This document shows positions 49,996 to 58,614 of a DNA stretch of 64,000 bases, one piece after another (the first letter of the stretch is position 1; each line of letters opens with the position of its first letter). Source of the stretch: Leyella stercorea (GTDB taxonomy: Bacteria; Bacteroidota; Bacteroidia; Bacteroidales; Bacteroidaceae); assembly GCF_021531655.1 (NCBI RefSeq), contig NZ_JADYUF010000013.1:12145-76144 (forward strand). The letters are read 5' to 3'. Made by a program: the position numbers and the translations under genes. Under the pieces are notes generated by a model that made no database searches, was not told the DNA's origin, and saw nothing but the letters and a program-made list of their open reading frames with translations.

Positions 49996-50440
49996 ATGAA
50001 GAAATAAATCTTATTGTTCATTGTCTTTGCGTGCATGTTGGTGCAGGGCGTATTTGCCCAAGCACAGAAGGAAGAAATCAACAAACTAGCCTTCGAACTG
50101 AGATGGCAGCTACACCGTTACAAGTGGTTTACACTGATGGACAAGGTTTACCGACTCACTAAAAATGAAAAGTATGCCACGGAATGTAAGGCAGAAAAAC
50201 TACCTCCTCACCGACGTGCCGACATCTATCATCGACACTTCCGCCCCTACAATACGTACAAAATACAACGAGGACAGCAACGTGCTTATCCATTGCACAG
50301 CCGACCACAATGTACAACTGAAGCAGGAAGAGGGATTCTACTCACTATCAATACCCCAATCAACTACGCAAACTACTACTTCCTTGAGTCACTATGCCGA
50401 TACAAGAAGATTTCTAACAAGAAATATGGTGCTTAATTAA
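49996..50440 (+). pseudogene. Small secreted-protein gene, decayed (stop at codon 4 and frame break)
   Basis: From the ATG at 49996 the frame reads MKK, then TAA, then ILLFIVFACMLVQGVFAQ, an evident signal peptide interrupted by a stop one base away from Leu (TTA). It continues as EEINKLAFELRWQLHRYKW...RLTKNEK. After about 50170 another frame (from MPRNVRQKNYLLTDVPTSII to the stop at 50440) has the more natural composition, suggesting a second break. No family is recognised. Expression from the TTG at 50014 cannot be ruled out but would remove most of the signal n-region. Confidence 0.55.
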
Positions 50441-50462
50441 TGCTTTTATCAAAATAAACTCG

Positions 50463-50517
50463 TAACTTTGCACCGTTTAAACAAAATTTACGCACGACAC
50501 AGACTCATGCCGTGCGT
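50463..50517 (+). promoter_or_regulatory. -7 box and leader hairpin of the lipid-headgroup-like operon
   Basis: TAACTTTG at 50463-50470 predicts a start near 50476. In the roughly 70-nt leader, ACGCACG (50490-50496) pairs with CGTGCGT (50511-50517), followed by TTTTC, a short terminator-like or stability hairpin 29 nt before the ATG at 50547. Confidence 0.5.
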
Positions 50518-50546
50518 TTTCATTTGAAATCATAGAAATATAGAGA

Positions 50547-52208
50547 ATGAGATTTGCAGTAATAGCAGCGGGCGAAGGCAGCCGTTTGGCGCAGGAAGGT
50601 GTCGAACAGCCCAAACCGCTGGTACCCGTATGCGGCGAGCCCATGATTGAACGCTTGCTGCGCATATTCGTCGACTGCGGTGCGACGGAAATAGTGGTTA
50701 TCGTCAACGAATGGAGCACAGCAGTGCGCGAACATATTGAGAGCCTTGATCTTCCCGTGCCACTGCGCCTTGTTGTGAAGACCACACCAAGTTCAATGCA
50801 CAGCTTGCATGCACTTTCGCCATATCTGCGTGGCGAACGTTTTTGCCTTACTACAGTAGACACCATCTTCCGCGAAGCAGAATTCAAGAAATACATACGC
50901 CACTTTGCTGCCACCACAGACATCGACGGATGTATGGCTGTGACACCCTTCGTCGATGACGAGAAGCCATTGTGGGTAGGCGTAGAGCAGCAGGTTGATG
51001 CCGACGGTGCAAGCATTCTCGACAAGCAAGGCTCACATCGTATGCCTCGTGTCACTGGTTTTCACGACAGTCAGGAGCAGGGCGACTATCTAATTTCGGG
51101 CGGCATATACTGTCTGGGCGACCGTGCTCTCGACGTGCTCGACCATTGTATGGAGAAGGGCATGAGCCGTATGCGCAACTTCCAGCGCCAGCTCGTAGCA
51201 GAAGGTTTGAAGCTCGAAGCCTATCCAATTAACAAGATTCTCGATGTCGACCATCGCGACGACATAGCCAAAGCAGAAGTTTTCCTTCGTCCGCTCGAAG
51301 GCAAGAAACTCGTGGGCGTATGCCGTGACAATGAGTATTCGCCAAACTGTGTCGACAACGATGCTGCCATCATGCATGCCGTTAAGGACAATCTGGAATT
51401 GCTTGGCGCTGAGGTTGAGATGTACAACGAGAAGGACTTCTACACCAAGGCAGAGACTATCGATGCAGCCCTGCAGCGTGCCGCCGACAATGGCATTATC
51501 GACAGCAATGAAGCCATAGCCAATGAGCATGCCGACGCATTCTTCAGCATGGCTCGCAGCAAGCGCGCACTCAACGCCCTCGACCGCATTGAAAAGAACG
51601 GTATTCCCGTAGTGAACAGCAGCGATGGCATCGACCGTTGCATACGTCGCACAATGACCGAGATGTTCATCGAGGGCGGTGTGGCTTATCCCGAAAGCCG
51701 TATCATCGAAAAGGGCAACTCCATGACCGACGGTATCGACTATCCTTTGTGGCTGAAGCGTGGTGACGGATGTGCCCAGCAGAAGGAGGATACATGCTAC
51801 GTACAGTCGAAGGACGAGGCAGAGAAACTTCTGAACGACTTTTGGCAGCGTGGTGTAGAGTCGGTAGTGGTAAACGAGCACCTCAAGGGCGACCTCATCA
51901 AGTTCTACGGCGTTGAAGGCACCGACTTCTTCTACTGGTTCTATCCTTCTAAGTGCGGCCACCGCTCTAAGTTCGGTCTTGAAGTTATCAATGGCGATGC
52001 GCGCGGCATTATCTTCGACACCGATGCGTTGAAGCAGGAAGCCGACAAGGCAGCACTGATGCTTGGCGTGCCAGTATATGGCGGCGACTGCGTTATTGGC
52101 GACGACGGTTCGATAAAGATTATCGACTTCAACGACTGGCCAAGCTTTGCCCCATGCCGCGACGAGGCAGCATTCAATATAGCCATGGCTATACTCAACA
52201 AGATGTAA
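50547..52208 (+). CDS. Nucleotidyltransferase/ATP-grasp fusion protein
   Basis: A 553-residue cytosolic fusion. Residues 1-245 are a sugar-phosphate or alcohol-phosphate nucleotidyltransferase (AAGEGSRL at 7-14, KPLVPVCGEPMIERLL at 23-38, TTVDT metal site at about 102-106). Residues 255-553 are an ATP-grasp domain: a pre-ATP-grasp fold (VGVCRDNEYSPNC), NSSDGIDRC (357-365), K404 in LWLKRGDG, E444 in VNEHLKGDLIKFY, and metal ligands D513, D527 and N529 (GGDCVI, IIDFNDWPSF). It should activate a phospho-compound as a CDP/NDP derivative and ligate or phosphorylate a partner. It leads an operon with a CDP-alcohol phosphotransferase, a flippase-like protein and a HAD protein. Confidence 0.8.
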   Translation: MRFAVIAAGEGSRLAQEGVEQPKPLVPVCGEPMIERLLRIFVDCGATEIVVIVNEWSTAVREHIESLDLPVPLRLVVKTTPSSMHSLHALSPYLRGERFCLTTVDTIFREAEFKKYIRHFAATTDIDGCMAVTPFVDDEKPLWVGVEQQVDADGASILDKQGSHRMPRVTGFHDSQEQGDYLISGGIYCLGDRALDVLDHCMEKGMSRMRNFQRQLVAEGLKLEAYPINKILDVDHRDDIAKAEVFLRPLEGKKLVGVCRDNEYSPNCVDNDAAIMHAVKDNLELLGAEVEMYNEKDFYTKAETIDAALQRAADNGIIDSNEAIANEHADAFFSMARSKRALNALDRIEKNGIPVVNSSDGIDRCIRRTMTEMFIEGGVAYPESRIIEKGNSMTDGIDYPLWLKRGDGCAQQKEDTCYVQSKDEAEKLLNDFWQRGVESVVVNEHLKGDLIKFYGVEGTDFFYWFYPSKCGHRSKFGLEVINGDARGIIFDTDALKQEADKAALMLGVPVYGGDCVIGDDGSIKIIDFNDWPSFAPCRDEAAFNIAMAILNKM

Positions 52209-52274
52209 AACAGCGGAACCGGCAACACCCCAAACGTTACATCAAGAATTTTAATTAAACATTATCATATAAAA

Positions 52275-53183
52275 ATGTCAAATTCAGAATTCAAGTCAAC
52301 CCTCAAGTCGTCGGACACAGAGGAGCACATCGACATTTATTTCTATCGCCCGATAGGCTATCAGTGGGCACGCTTCTTCCGCATGCTGCACGTCACCCCC
52401 AACGTAGTGACTATTCTTTCAATATTCCTCGGCGTAGGAGCCGGCATCTGCTTCGGCTTCAACGATCTTCGCATCAACATCGTAGGTATTCTGCTGCTCA
52501 TTTGGGCGAATATGTACGACAGCTGCGACGGTCAGCTGGCACGTCTCACCAATCAGAAGAGCGCGCTTGGACGTATTCTCGATGGTGCCGCAGGCGACTT
52601 CTGGTTCATCGCCATCTATGTAGCCATCTGCATCCGACTCATGCCCGAATGGGGCGTGTGGATATGGGTACTGTGCGTAATAAGCGGTTTCGGTTGTCAC
52701 TCACGCCAGTGTCGTCTTGCCGACTACTACCGTCAGATTCACCTCTTCTTCCTCAAGGGCAAGGATGGCAGCGAGATGGACGATGCCTCAAAGCAGGTGG
52801 AGCTGTATCGCGAGATGAAATGGGGCAAGCAGCCGCTGCAGAAACTCTTCCAGTTCTTCTATGTCAACTATACAGCAGCCCAGGAGAAGGAGACACCGTG
52901 GTTTCAGAAACTCAAGGCTGCAATACGTGCCAAATATCCCGACCAGTTGCCCGAAAGCCTGCGCAATGACTTCCGCCAGGGCAGTCTGCCACTGATGAAG
53001 TACGCCAACTTCCTCACCTTCAACTGGCGCAGCATCACACTCTTCGTCAGCATTCTCATTGGCAAGCCGTGGGTTTATCCGGCAGTAGAGATTGTAGTGT
53101 TCACCGCCGTTTACTTCTATATGCACTATCGTCACGAGCGTCTGTGCCGCGAGGTACTTGCCAAGCTCGACAGCTACAAATAA
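52275..53183 (+). CDS. CDP-alcohol phosphotransferase family membrane enzyme
   Basis: Integral membrane enzyme of 302 residues. Members move a phospho-alcohol from a CDP carrier to an acceptor alcohol, making phospholipids. The motif reads DSCDGQLAR (82-90), G99, D103, then D108. In the canonical D-x2-D-G-x2-A-R-x8-G-x3-D-x3-D the last Asp, the catalytic base, would be at 107, where Gly stands; the next residue is Asp, so the spacing is x4. Hydrophobic helices lie at about 42-80, 105-140 and 250-285, with a long polar insert (150-240). The C-terminus is basic. It starts 66 bp after the fusion gene. Confidence 0.85.
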   Translation: MSNSEFKSTLKSSDTEEHIDIYFYRPIGYQWARFFRMLHVTPNVVTILSIFLGVGAGICFGFNDLRINIVGILLLIWANMYDSCDGQLARLTNQKSALGRILDGAAGDFWFIAIYVAICIRLMPEWGVWIWVLCVISGFGCHSRQCRLADYYRQIHLFFLKGKDGSEMDDASKQVELYREMKWGKQPLQKLFQFFYVNYTAAQEKETPWFQKLKAAIRAKYPDQLPESLRNDFRQGSLPLMKYANFLTFNWRSITLFVSILIGKPWVYPAVEIVVFTAVYFYMHYRHERLCREVLAKLDSYK

Positions 53184-53189
53184 AAACAT

Positions 53190-54212
53190 ATGAACAATAA
53201 GTTTCGCAATATATTCATGGCGTTCGGTATAATAGCCATTCTCATCATGCTCTGCACGATGAACATGGACTATACCGACATTTGGCACTATCTGCTCAAG
53301 GTGGGCATCTACTTCCCGCTCATCTTGGCTTTATGGCTGGTGGTGTACTTGGTCAACACATTGTCATGGTATCTTATCATCAATGACGAAGGGCGCTGTG
53401 AAGGGCTCTCGTTTTGGCGTGTCTACAAACTCACCGTCAGCGGATTTGCCCTCAACTACACTACTCCGTGTGGACTTATGGGTGGCGAGCCTTACCGCAT
53501 CATGGAACTGAAGCCATACACCGGCGTGAGCAAAGCTACATCATCGGTTATATTATATGTGATGATGCACATCTTCTCGCATTTCTGGTTCTGGTTTCTC
53601 TCCATCTTCCTCTTCATCGCATTCAATCCCGTAGGATTGTCGATGGGCATACTGCTTACTGTAATCGGTGCATTCTGTATTCTTGCCATCTACTTCTTCT
53701 CACGTGGTTACAAGACGGGCATGGCACAGAAAGGCATACGTATGCTCACCCACATACCATTTGTAAAGGGATGGGCAATACGCTTTGCCGAATCGAAGAA
53801 GGAGACCCTCGAACAGATTGACTCGCAGATAGCCCTACTTCACCAGCAGCACAAGCGCACATTCTACTCGTCGCTGCTGTTCGAACTGTCAGCTCGCATA
53901 CTGCAGAGTTTTGAAATCTACCTCATCCTTAAGGCTTTCAATGCCGAGGTGGGCATAGTTGACTCAATACTCATTCTCGCCTTCTCATCGCTGTTCAGCA
54001 ACCTTATATTCTTTACGCCGATGCAGCTTGGATCGCGCGAAGGCGGATTGGCATTGGCTGTAGACGGACTGCATCTTACAGGTGCACTCGGTGTGTACAC
54101 GGGACTTATCACCCGACTGCGCGAGCTGGTATGGATAGCTATCGGCATCATGCTGATTAAGATTGGCAACAACAAATTGCCCAAGGACACACCCAACAGC
54201 AACGAATCTTAA
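53190..54212 (+). CDS. Flippase-like membrane protein (LPG_synthase_TM family)
   Basis: Polytopic protein of 340 residues with about eight hydrophobic segments. The family pattern includes LNYTTPCGLMGGEPYRIMELK (about 93-113, in pieces LNYTTPCGLMGGEP and YRIMELK), the Gly/Pro-rich loop typical of lysylphosphatidylglycerol-synthase-type flippase domains, and FTPMQLGSREGGLALAVD near the end. The soluble synthase domain of MprF is absent, so a lipid translocase or carrier role is likely. It starts 6 bp after the CDP-alcohol transferase, pointing to transport of that enzyme's lipid product. Confidence 0.87.
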   Translation: MNNKFRNIFMAFGIIAILIMLCTMNMDYTDIWHYLLKVGIYFPLILALWLVVYLVNTLSWYLIINDEGRCEGLSFWRVYKLTVSGFALNYTTPCGLMGGEPYRIMELKPYTGVSKATSSVILYVMMHIFSHFWFWFLSIFLFIAFNPVGLSMGILLTVIGAFCILAIYFFSRGYKTGMAQKGIRMLTHIPFVKGWAIRFAESKKETLEQIDSQIALLHQQHKRTFYSSLLFELSARILQSFEIYLILKAFNAEVGIVDSILILAFSSLFSNLIFFTPMQLGSREGGLALAVDGLHLTGALGVYTGLITRLRELVWIAIGIMLIKIGNNKLPKDTPNSNES

Positions 54213-54246
54213 CGACATACACATTTTACACATAACGGATATACAT

Positions 54247-55032
54247 ATGAAATCAAATAAAATACGAGGCATTATATTCGACTACGGTGGCACGCTCGAC
54301 ACACGCGGCGACCACTGGTCGGAAGTGATATGGGACGGCTACCAACAGTGTGGCATCGCCATCGACAAACCCTCCTATCGCGACGCTTATGTATACGGCG
54401 AACGGGCATTGGCTGTCAACCCTATCGTTACTCCCGAATTCCACTTCATCGACATACTGCGCGAGAAATTTCAGTTGCAGTTGCAATTTCTGTGCGGTTG
54501 TCCATTGTTTCCGACTGGCAAGGACGACGACCAGCGCCAGGCACAGCTCGCAACACATCTGGAAATGTCAGCCGATGAAATCGGCGACACAGCCATGCGC
54601 ATAGCCACATGCATCAACGATGCCACCAATGCTCTGCTGCACGAAAACCGCAAGGTGCTCGAACGTCTGCGTCAGGCAGGTCTGCCTATGGTGCTCGTAT
54701 CCAACTTCTACGGCAACATCCGCACAGTGCTGCGCGACGCTCATCTCGATGGTTTCTTCAAGGAGATTGTTGAGTCGGCTGTGGTAGGCGTGCGCAAACC
54801 CAATCCTGCCATATTCGCTCTCGGAGTGTGCGCTCTCGATTTGCCTGCCTCTGAAGTATTGGTGGTAGGCGACACCTACGGCAAGGATATTGTACCCGCT
54901 CATCAACTCGGATGCCATACCATTTGGATTAAAGGACGCCAATGGGAAGACAAGCCAGCCGATGAAAGCATTTGCGACGACGTTATAACACGACTCGAAG
55001 ACATGCTTAAGTTTGTAAGTCAAAATGCATAG
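54247..55032 (+). CDS. HAD-superfamily protein with DxG catalytic motif
   Basis: HAD-like protein of 261 residues. The start at 54247 (MKSNKIRGIIFDYGG) is chosen over an in-frame start at 54163 that would overlap the flippase gene. Motif I is FDYGGTLD (11-18): nucleophile D12 is present but the acid/base Asp two residues on is Gly (G14). Motif II (LVSNFYG), the Lys of motif III (VRKPNPAIFA) and motif IV (VVGDTYGKDI) are intact. The Gly variant is common in some HAD subgroups and leaves phosphatase activity uncertain. It closes the operon 34 bp after the flippase gene; dephosphorylation of a lipid precursor is inferred. Confidence 0.87.
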   Translation: MKSNKIRGIIFDYGGTLDTRGDHWSEVIWDGYQQCGIAIDKPSYRDAYVYGERALAVNPIVTPEFHFIDILREKFQLQLQFLCGCPLFPTGKDDDQRQAQLATHLEMSADEIGDTAMRIATCINDATNALLHENRKVLERLRQAGLPMVLVSNFYGNIRTVLRDAHLDGFFKEIVESAVVGVRKPNPAIFALGVCALDLPASEVLVVGDTYGKDIVPAHQLGCHTIWIKGRQWEDKPADESICDDVITRLEDMLKFVSQNA

Positions 55033-55161
55033 TTTGCATTTTGACTTACTCCAATTCTACTCAATATTCCGTTTTTCCTATTTTTTAGTTGCTATGGGAA
55101 AAATATTCAGAAAAATATTTAAATGCAAAAAGTTTTCATGTCCTATTTCACTTATTATTCT

Positions 55162-55169
55162 TAACTTTG
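55162..55169 (+). promoter_or_regulatory. -7 promoter box of the DUF5686 gene
   Basis: TAACTTTG followed by C, about 50 bp before the GTG start; no consensus -33. Confidence 0.5.
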
Positions 55170-55218
55170 CATTCTCTTAATAGACAATTAGGATACACAT
55201 TTAATATAAAGGTAAAGG

Positions 55219-57783
55219 GTGAAAAGGTTTTTAAGTATTACATTGATGTTCTTTGTCTTGGCAATTGCAGCCAAGGCACAGATTACCGGTGAAATTTATG
55301 ACAGCGACGGATATCCTATTCCGTTGGCAAGCGCTATATATAAGGGTCACCATGTGGCAGCAGCAAGCGACATGGACGGCAAGTTTACCATTGCGCGACA
55401 CAATGGTTGGGAACTCACATTCAGTAGCGTAGGCTTCATTCCGCAAACTATCAAGGTTGGCCCCAACACTCCTTCACACATGAAGATTGTGCTCAAGGAG
55501 GACTCTAAGACTCTTGGCGAGGTGGTTATCAAGCAGAAGCGCGAACGCTACTCACGCAAGAACAACCCTGCCGTAGAGCTTATGAAGCGCGTAATAGCAG
55601 CCAAGAAGCTGTCGCATCTTGAGAACAACGACTACTATCAGTACAACAAATATCAGAAGATAACGCTCGCTCTGAACGATATCAAGCCCGAAGACCTTGT
55701 AACGGGCAAGTACAAGAACAAGTCGTATGTGAAAGATCAGATTGAAACATCGCCTTACAACAACAAGCTCATTCTGCCCGTCAGCGTGGAGGAGACCGTT
55801 ACGCAGCACATCTATCGCAAGAATCCTAAGGAGGAGAAGGACATTATCAAGGGTCAGCGCCAAGAAGGTGTCAACAACCTGCTGCAGACGGGCGAGATAC
55901 TGAACACGTTGCTTAAAGAGGTGTTTACAGATGTCAATATCTACGACGACCACATGCGTCTGCTTCAGTATCAGTTTACGTCGCCCATCGGCGAGACTGC
56001 AATCTCGTTCTATCGATTCTATATCCAGGACACTGTATATGTCGACCGCGACCTGTGCTACCATCTGGAATTCATTCCCAACAACCAGCAGGACTTCGGA
56101 TTCCGTGGCGAACTGTACGTATTGGCCGACTCGTCATTGCACGTCAAGAAATGCTCGTTCACTCTGCCTAAGTGCACCGACGTAAACTTCGTGAGAGACA
56201 TGAAGATTACGCAGGAATACACCCAATTGCCCAATGGCGAATGGGCGCTGTCGGTAGACGACCTCACCACCGAGATACACGTCAACAAGATGATAGGCGA
56301 CCTGCTTGTCACCAAGACGACGCGCTACGACGACTATGCCTTCGACGATTTGCCCAACAAGCTGTTCAAGGGCAAGGCAAAGGTAAAGCACGAGGTAGAT
56401 GCGATGATACGCGACGAGGCGTTCTGGAACCAGTATCGTGCCGTAGAGCTTACCAAGGGCGAGTCGTCGATGAATGCCTTCATACATCGTATGGAGCAGT
56501 CGAAGAACTTCAAGTGGATTATCTTCGGATTGCGAGCATTCCTCGAGAACTTCGTCGAGACTGGTTCTACACGCACCAAGTCGATGTTCGACTTCGGTCC
56601 GGTCAACACCATCATCTCAAACAACTTCGTCGACAACTACCGCTTACGTCTCAGCGGACGTACCACAGCCAATCTCAACAAGCACCTCTTCTGGAAGGGT
56701 TACTACGCTTACGGTACAAAGTCGCACAACCACTACTATGGCACAGAAATAACATACAGTCTGAACAAGAAGAAGAATGCGCCGTTCGAATTCCCGCAGC
56801 GCAACATCATCTTCGAGACTGGCTACGATGTTATGTCGCCTGCCGACAAGTTCCTCATGCACAACAAGGATAATGTATTCATGTCGTTGCGTACACAGAA
56901 GGTTGAGCAGATGTACTTCTACAACCGCCAGAAACTCTCGTTCGACTACGAGACCGACTGGGGATTGTCGTTCAACGCGTCAATCAAGGCTGAGAGCAAC
57001 ACACCAACCGGCGACCTCACATTCATGAAGATGCCAGGTGCTGTGACCAATCCCGATGCCGACGGCAACGAATTCGTCCACAAGATACGCACTACTGAGG
57101 CTAAGCTTGGCGTGCGCTACTGTCCCGGACAGACCTTCATCAATACCAAGCAGCAGCGTTGGCCTGTCAATCTCGATGCTCCTGAGTTTACATTGAGCCA
57201 CACTATGGGCATCAAGAACTTCCTTGGTGGCGAGTACAAGCTCAATATGACTGAGGCAAGCATATACAAGCGCTTCTGGCTCGGATCGTGGGGCTACGTC
57301 AACACTCACCTTATCGGTGGTGCACAATGGAGCAAGGTACCGTTCCCGCTCCTCATCATGCCCCCTGCCAACCTCACCTACTTCGAGATGGAGAATACCA
57401 TGTCGATGCTTAAGAACATGGAGTTCCTAAGCGACCGCTACGCCTTTGCGTCGGTTTCGTGGGACCTCAACGGCAAGCTGTTCAACCGTCTGCCACTCAT
57501 ACGCAAGCTCAAATGGCGTGAATGGGTATCGGTAAAGGGAATGTGGAGCACACTGACCGACAAGAACAACCCGCTGCTTGAGCAGAACCAGAACTCTACT
57601 ATGCTCTTCCAGATGCCTGAAGGAGCGTCTGTAATGGACAAGAAGAAGCCATACTGGGAAGTTGTAGTAGGCGTACACAACATCTTCAAGTTCTTCGCTA
57701 TTGACTACGTTCGTCGTATGAACTACAACGGACCTGGCATCAAGAAGAACGGAATACGCTTCATGTTTATGGCAAGTTTCTAA
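55219..57783 (+). CDS. DUF5686 outer-membrane protein with carboxypeptidase-like regulatory domain
   Basis: Exported protein of 854 residues beginning at GTG 55219; a stop codon two codons upstream excludes an earlier start, and the signal peptide (KRFLSITLMFFVLAIAAKAQ) begins immediately. Residues 21-100 form a CarboxypepD_reg-like domain (ITGEIYDSDGYPIPLASAIY). The remainder is DUF5686, beta-rich and predicted as an outer-membrane barrel ending MASF with terminal Phe. This architecture is phylum-specific and of unknown function. It follows the HAD gene by 186 bp with its own promoter, and the LuxR-type gene starts 13 bp after it, so those two are co-transcribed. Confidence 0.87.
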   Translation: MKRFLSITLMFFVLAIAAKAQITGEIYDSDGYPIPLASAIYKGHHVAAASDMDGKFTIARHNGWELTFSSVGFIPQTIKVGPNTPSHMKIVLKEDSKTLGEVVIKQKRERYSRKNNPAVELMKRVIAAKKLSHLENNDYYQYNKYQKITLALNDIKPEDLVTGKYKNKSYVKDQIETSPYNNKLILPVSVEETVTQHIYRKNPKEEKDIIKGQRQEGVNNLLQTGEILNTLLKEVFTDVNIYDDHMRLLQYQFTSPIGETAISFYRFYIQDTVYVDRDLCYHLEFIPNNQQDFGFRGELYVLADSSLHVKKCSFTLPKCTDVNFVRDMKITQEYTQLPNGEWALSVDDLTTEIHVNKMIGDLLVTKTTRYDDYAFDDLPNKLFKGKAKVKHEVDAMIRDEAFWNQYRAVELTKGESSMNAFIHRMEQSKNFKWIIFGLRAFLENFVETGSTRTKSMFDFGPVNTIISNNFVDNYRLRLSGRTTANLNKHLFWKGYYAYGTKSHNHYYGTEITYSLNKKKNAPFEFPQRNIIFETGYDVMSPADKFLMHNKDNVFMSLRTQKVEQMYFYNRQKLSFDYETDWGLSFNASIKAESNTPTGDLTFMKMPGAVTNPDADGNEFVHKIRTTEAKLGVRYCPGQTFINTKQQRWPVNLDAPEFTLSHTMGIKNFLGGEYKLNMTEASIYKRFWLGSWGYVNTHLIGGAQWSKVPFPLLIMPPANLTYFEMENTMSMLKNMEFLSDRYAFASVSWDLNGKLFNRLPLIRKLKWREWVSVKGMWSTLTDKNNPLLEQNQNSTMLFQMPEGASVMDKKKPYWEVVVGVHNIFKFFAIDYVRRMNYNGPGIKKNGIRFMFMASF

Positions 57784-57796
57784 AAGCATCAAGCTT

Positions 57797-58444
57797 ATGG
57801 TTTTATTTGCAGACAGACAGGATATAACACGCATCGGACTGATGCACGTCGCCAGCACTATGGAATGTGCTGGCGAGTGCAAATATGTTGAAGACAAGGC
57901 TTCGCTAATCGAAGCCTTGACAGCCGTGCCCGATGCCATAGTAGTGCTCGACTATACCATGTTCGACATCAACGACCTGTCTGAGCTGCTCATCATTACA
58001 CAACGGTTCGGTAGCTCGCACTGGGTGCTGTTCAGCGACACCCTGAGCTACGAATTTATGTCGCGAGCCGTGGCTACAAGCCGACAATTAAGTATTGTGA
58101 TGAAAGACTCACCCATTGGCGAGATTCGCTCAGCATTGCAATACGCCCTACAATATCAACGATACATCTGCCAACGAATAGCCGAGATGCTGCTCAATCC
58201 GCCGACCAACGACGAGCAACAACCCGAGTTGGCTAATCTTACAAAGACCGAGACTGAGATTCTGAAGCTTATAGCTCTTGGACTTACCACAAAGGAGATT
58301 GCCGAGCGACGCTTCTCGTCGTTCCACACTATCAATACACACCGCAAGAACATATTCCGCAAACTTAGTGTCAACAACGCTCACGAGGCTACAAAACTGG
58401 CACTCAGAGCTGGACTGGTAGACAGTGCGGAATATTATATATAA
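57797..58444 (+). CDS. LuxR-type response-regulator-like transcription factor
   Basis: A 215-residue regulator. The N-terminal half resembles a receiver domain: strand plus D6, the presumed phospho-acceptor D52 (VVLDYTM), Ser at LFSD and Lys at VMKDSP. Only one acidic residue is visible in the usual acidic pair (FADRQD), so phosphorylation is uncertain. The C-terminal LuxR helix-turn-helix is clear (LTKTETEILKLIALGLTTKEIAERRFSSFHTINTHRKNIFRKL in pieces, about 148-190). It is co-transcribed with the DUF5686 gene (13-bp gap). No histidine kinase is nearby. Confidence 0.87.
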   Translation: MVLFADRQDITRIGLMHVASTMECAGECKYVEDKASLIEALTAVPDAIVVLDYTMFDINDLSELLIITQRFGSSHWVLFSDTLSYEFMSRAVATSRQLSIVMKDSPIGEIRSALQYALQYQRYICQRIAEMLLNPPTNDEQQPELANLTKTETEILKLIALGLTTKEIAERRFSSFHTINTHRKNIFRKLSVNNAHEATKLALRAGLVDSAEYYI

Positions 58445-58450
58445 TGAAAT

Positions 58451-58485
58451 GAGGCTACAGCATTCACGCTATAGCCTCTTTTTTT
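58451..58485 (+). terminator. Terminator after the LuxR-type gene
   Basis: An 11-bp stem with one mismatch (GAGGCTACAGC, 58451-58461, with 58468-58478), 6-nt loop, then seven T. Confidence 0.9.
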
Positions 58486-58538
58486 ATAATTTTGTGCAAA
58501 CGATTGTCCTGATTTTTTGATTGTTTTTCATTTATTAA

Positions 58539-58571
58539 GTTGTTTCATATTACTTTATATCCCTATTTTTG
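58539..58571 (+). promoter_or_regulatory. Promoter of the amylase gene
   Basis: GTTG (58539-58542, a -33-like element), a 21-bp spacer and TATTTTTG (58564-58571) followed by C; the leader to the ATG at 58615 is about 38 nt. Confidence 0.6.
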
Positions 58572-58614
58572 CAACATAATCGATAACTTAATAACTGTTT
58601 TCAACAAACCTTTT

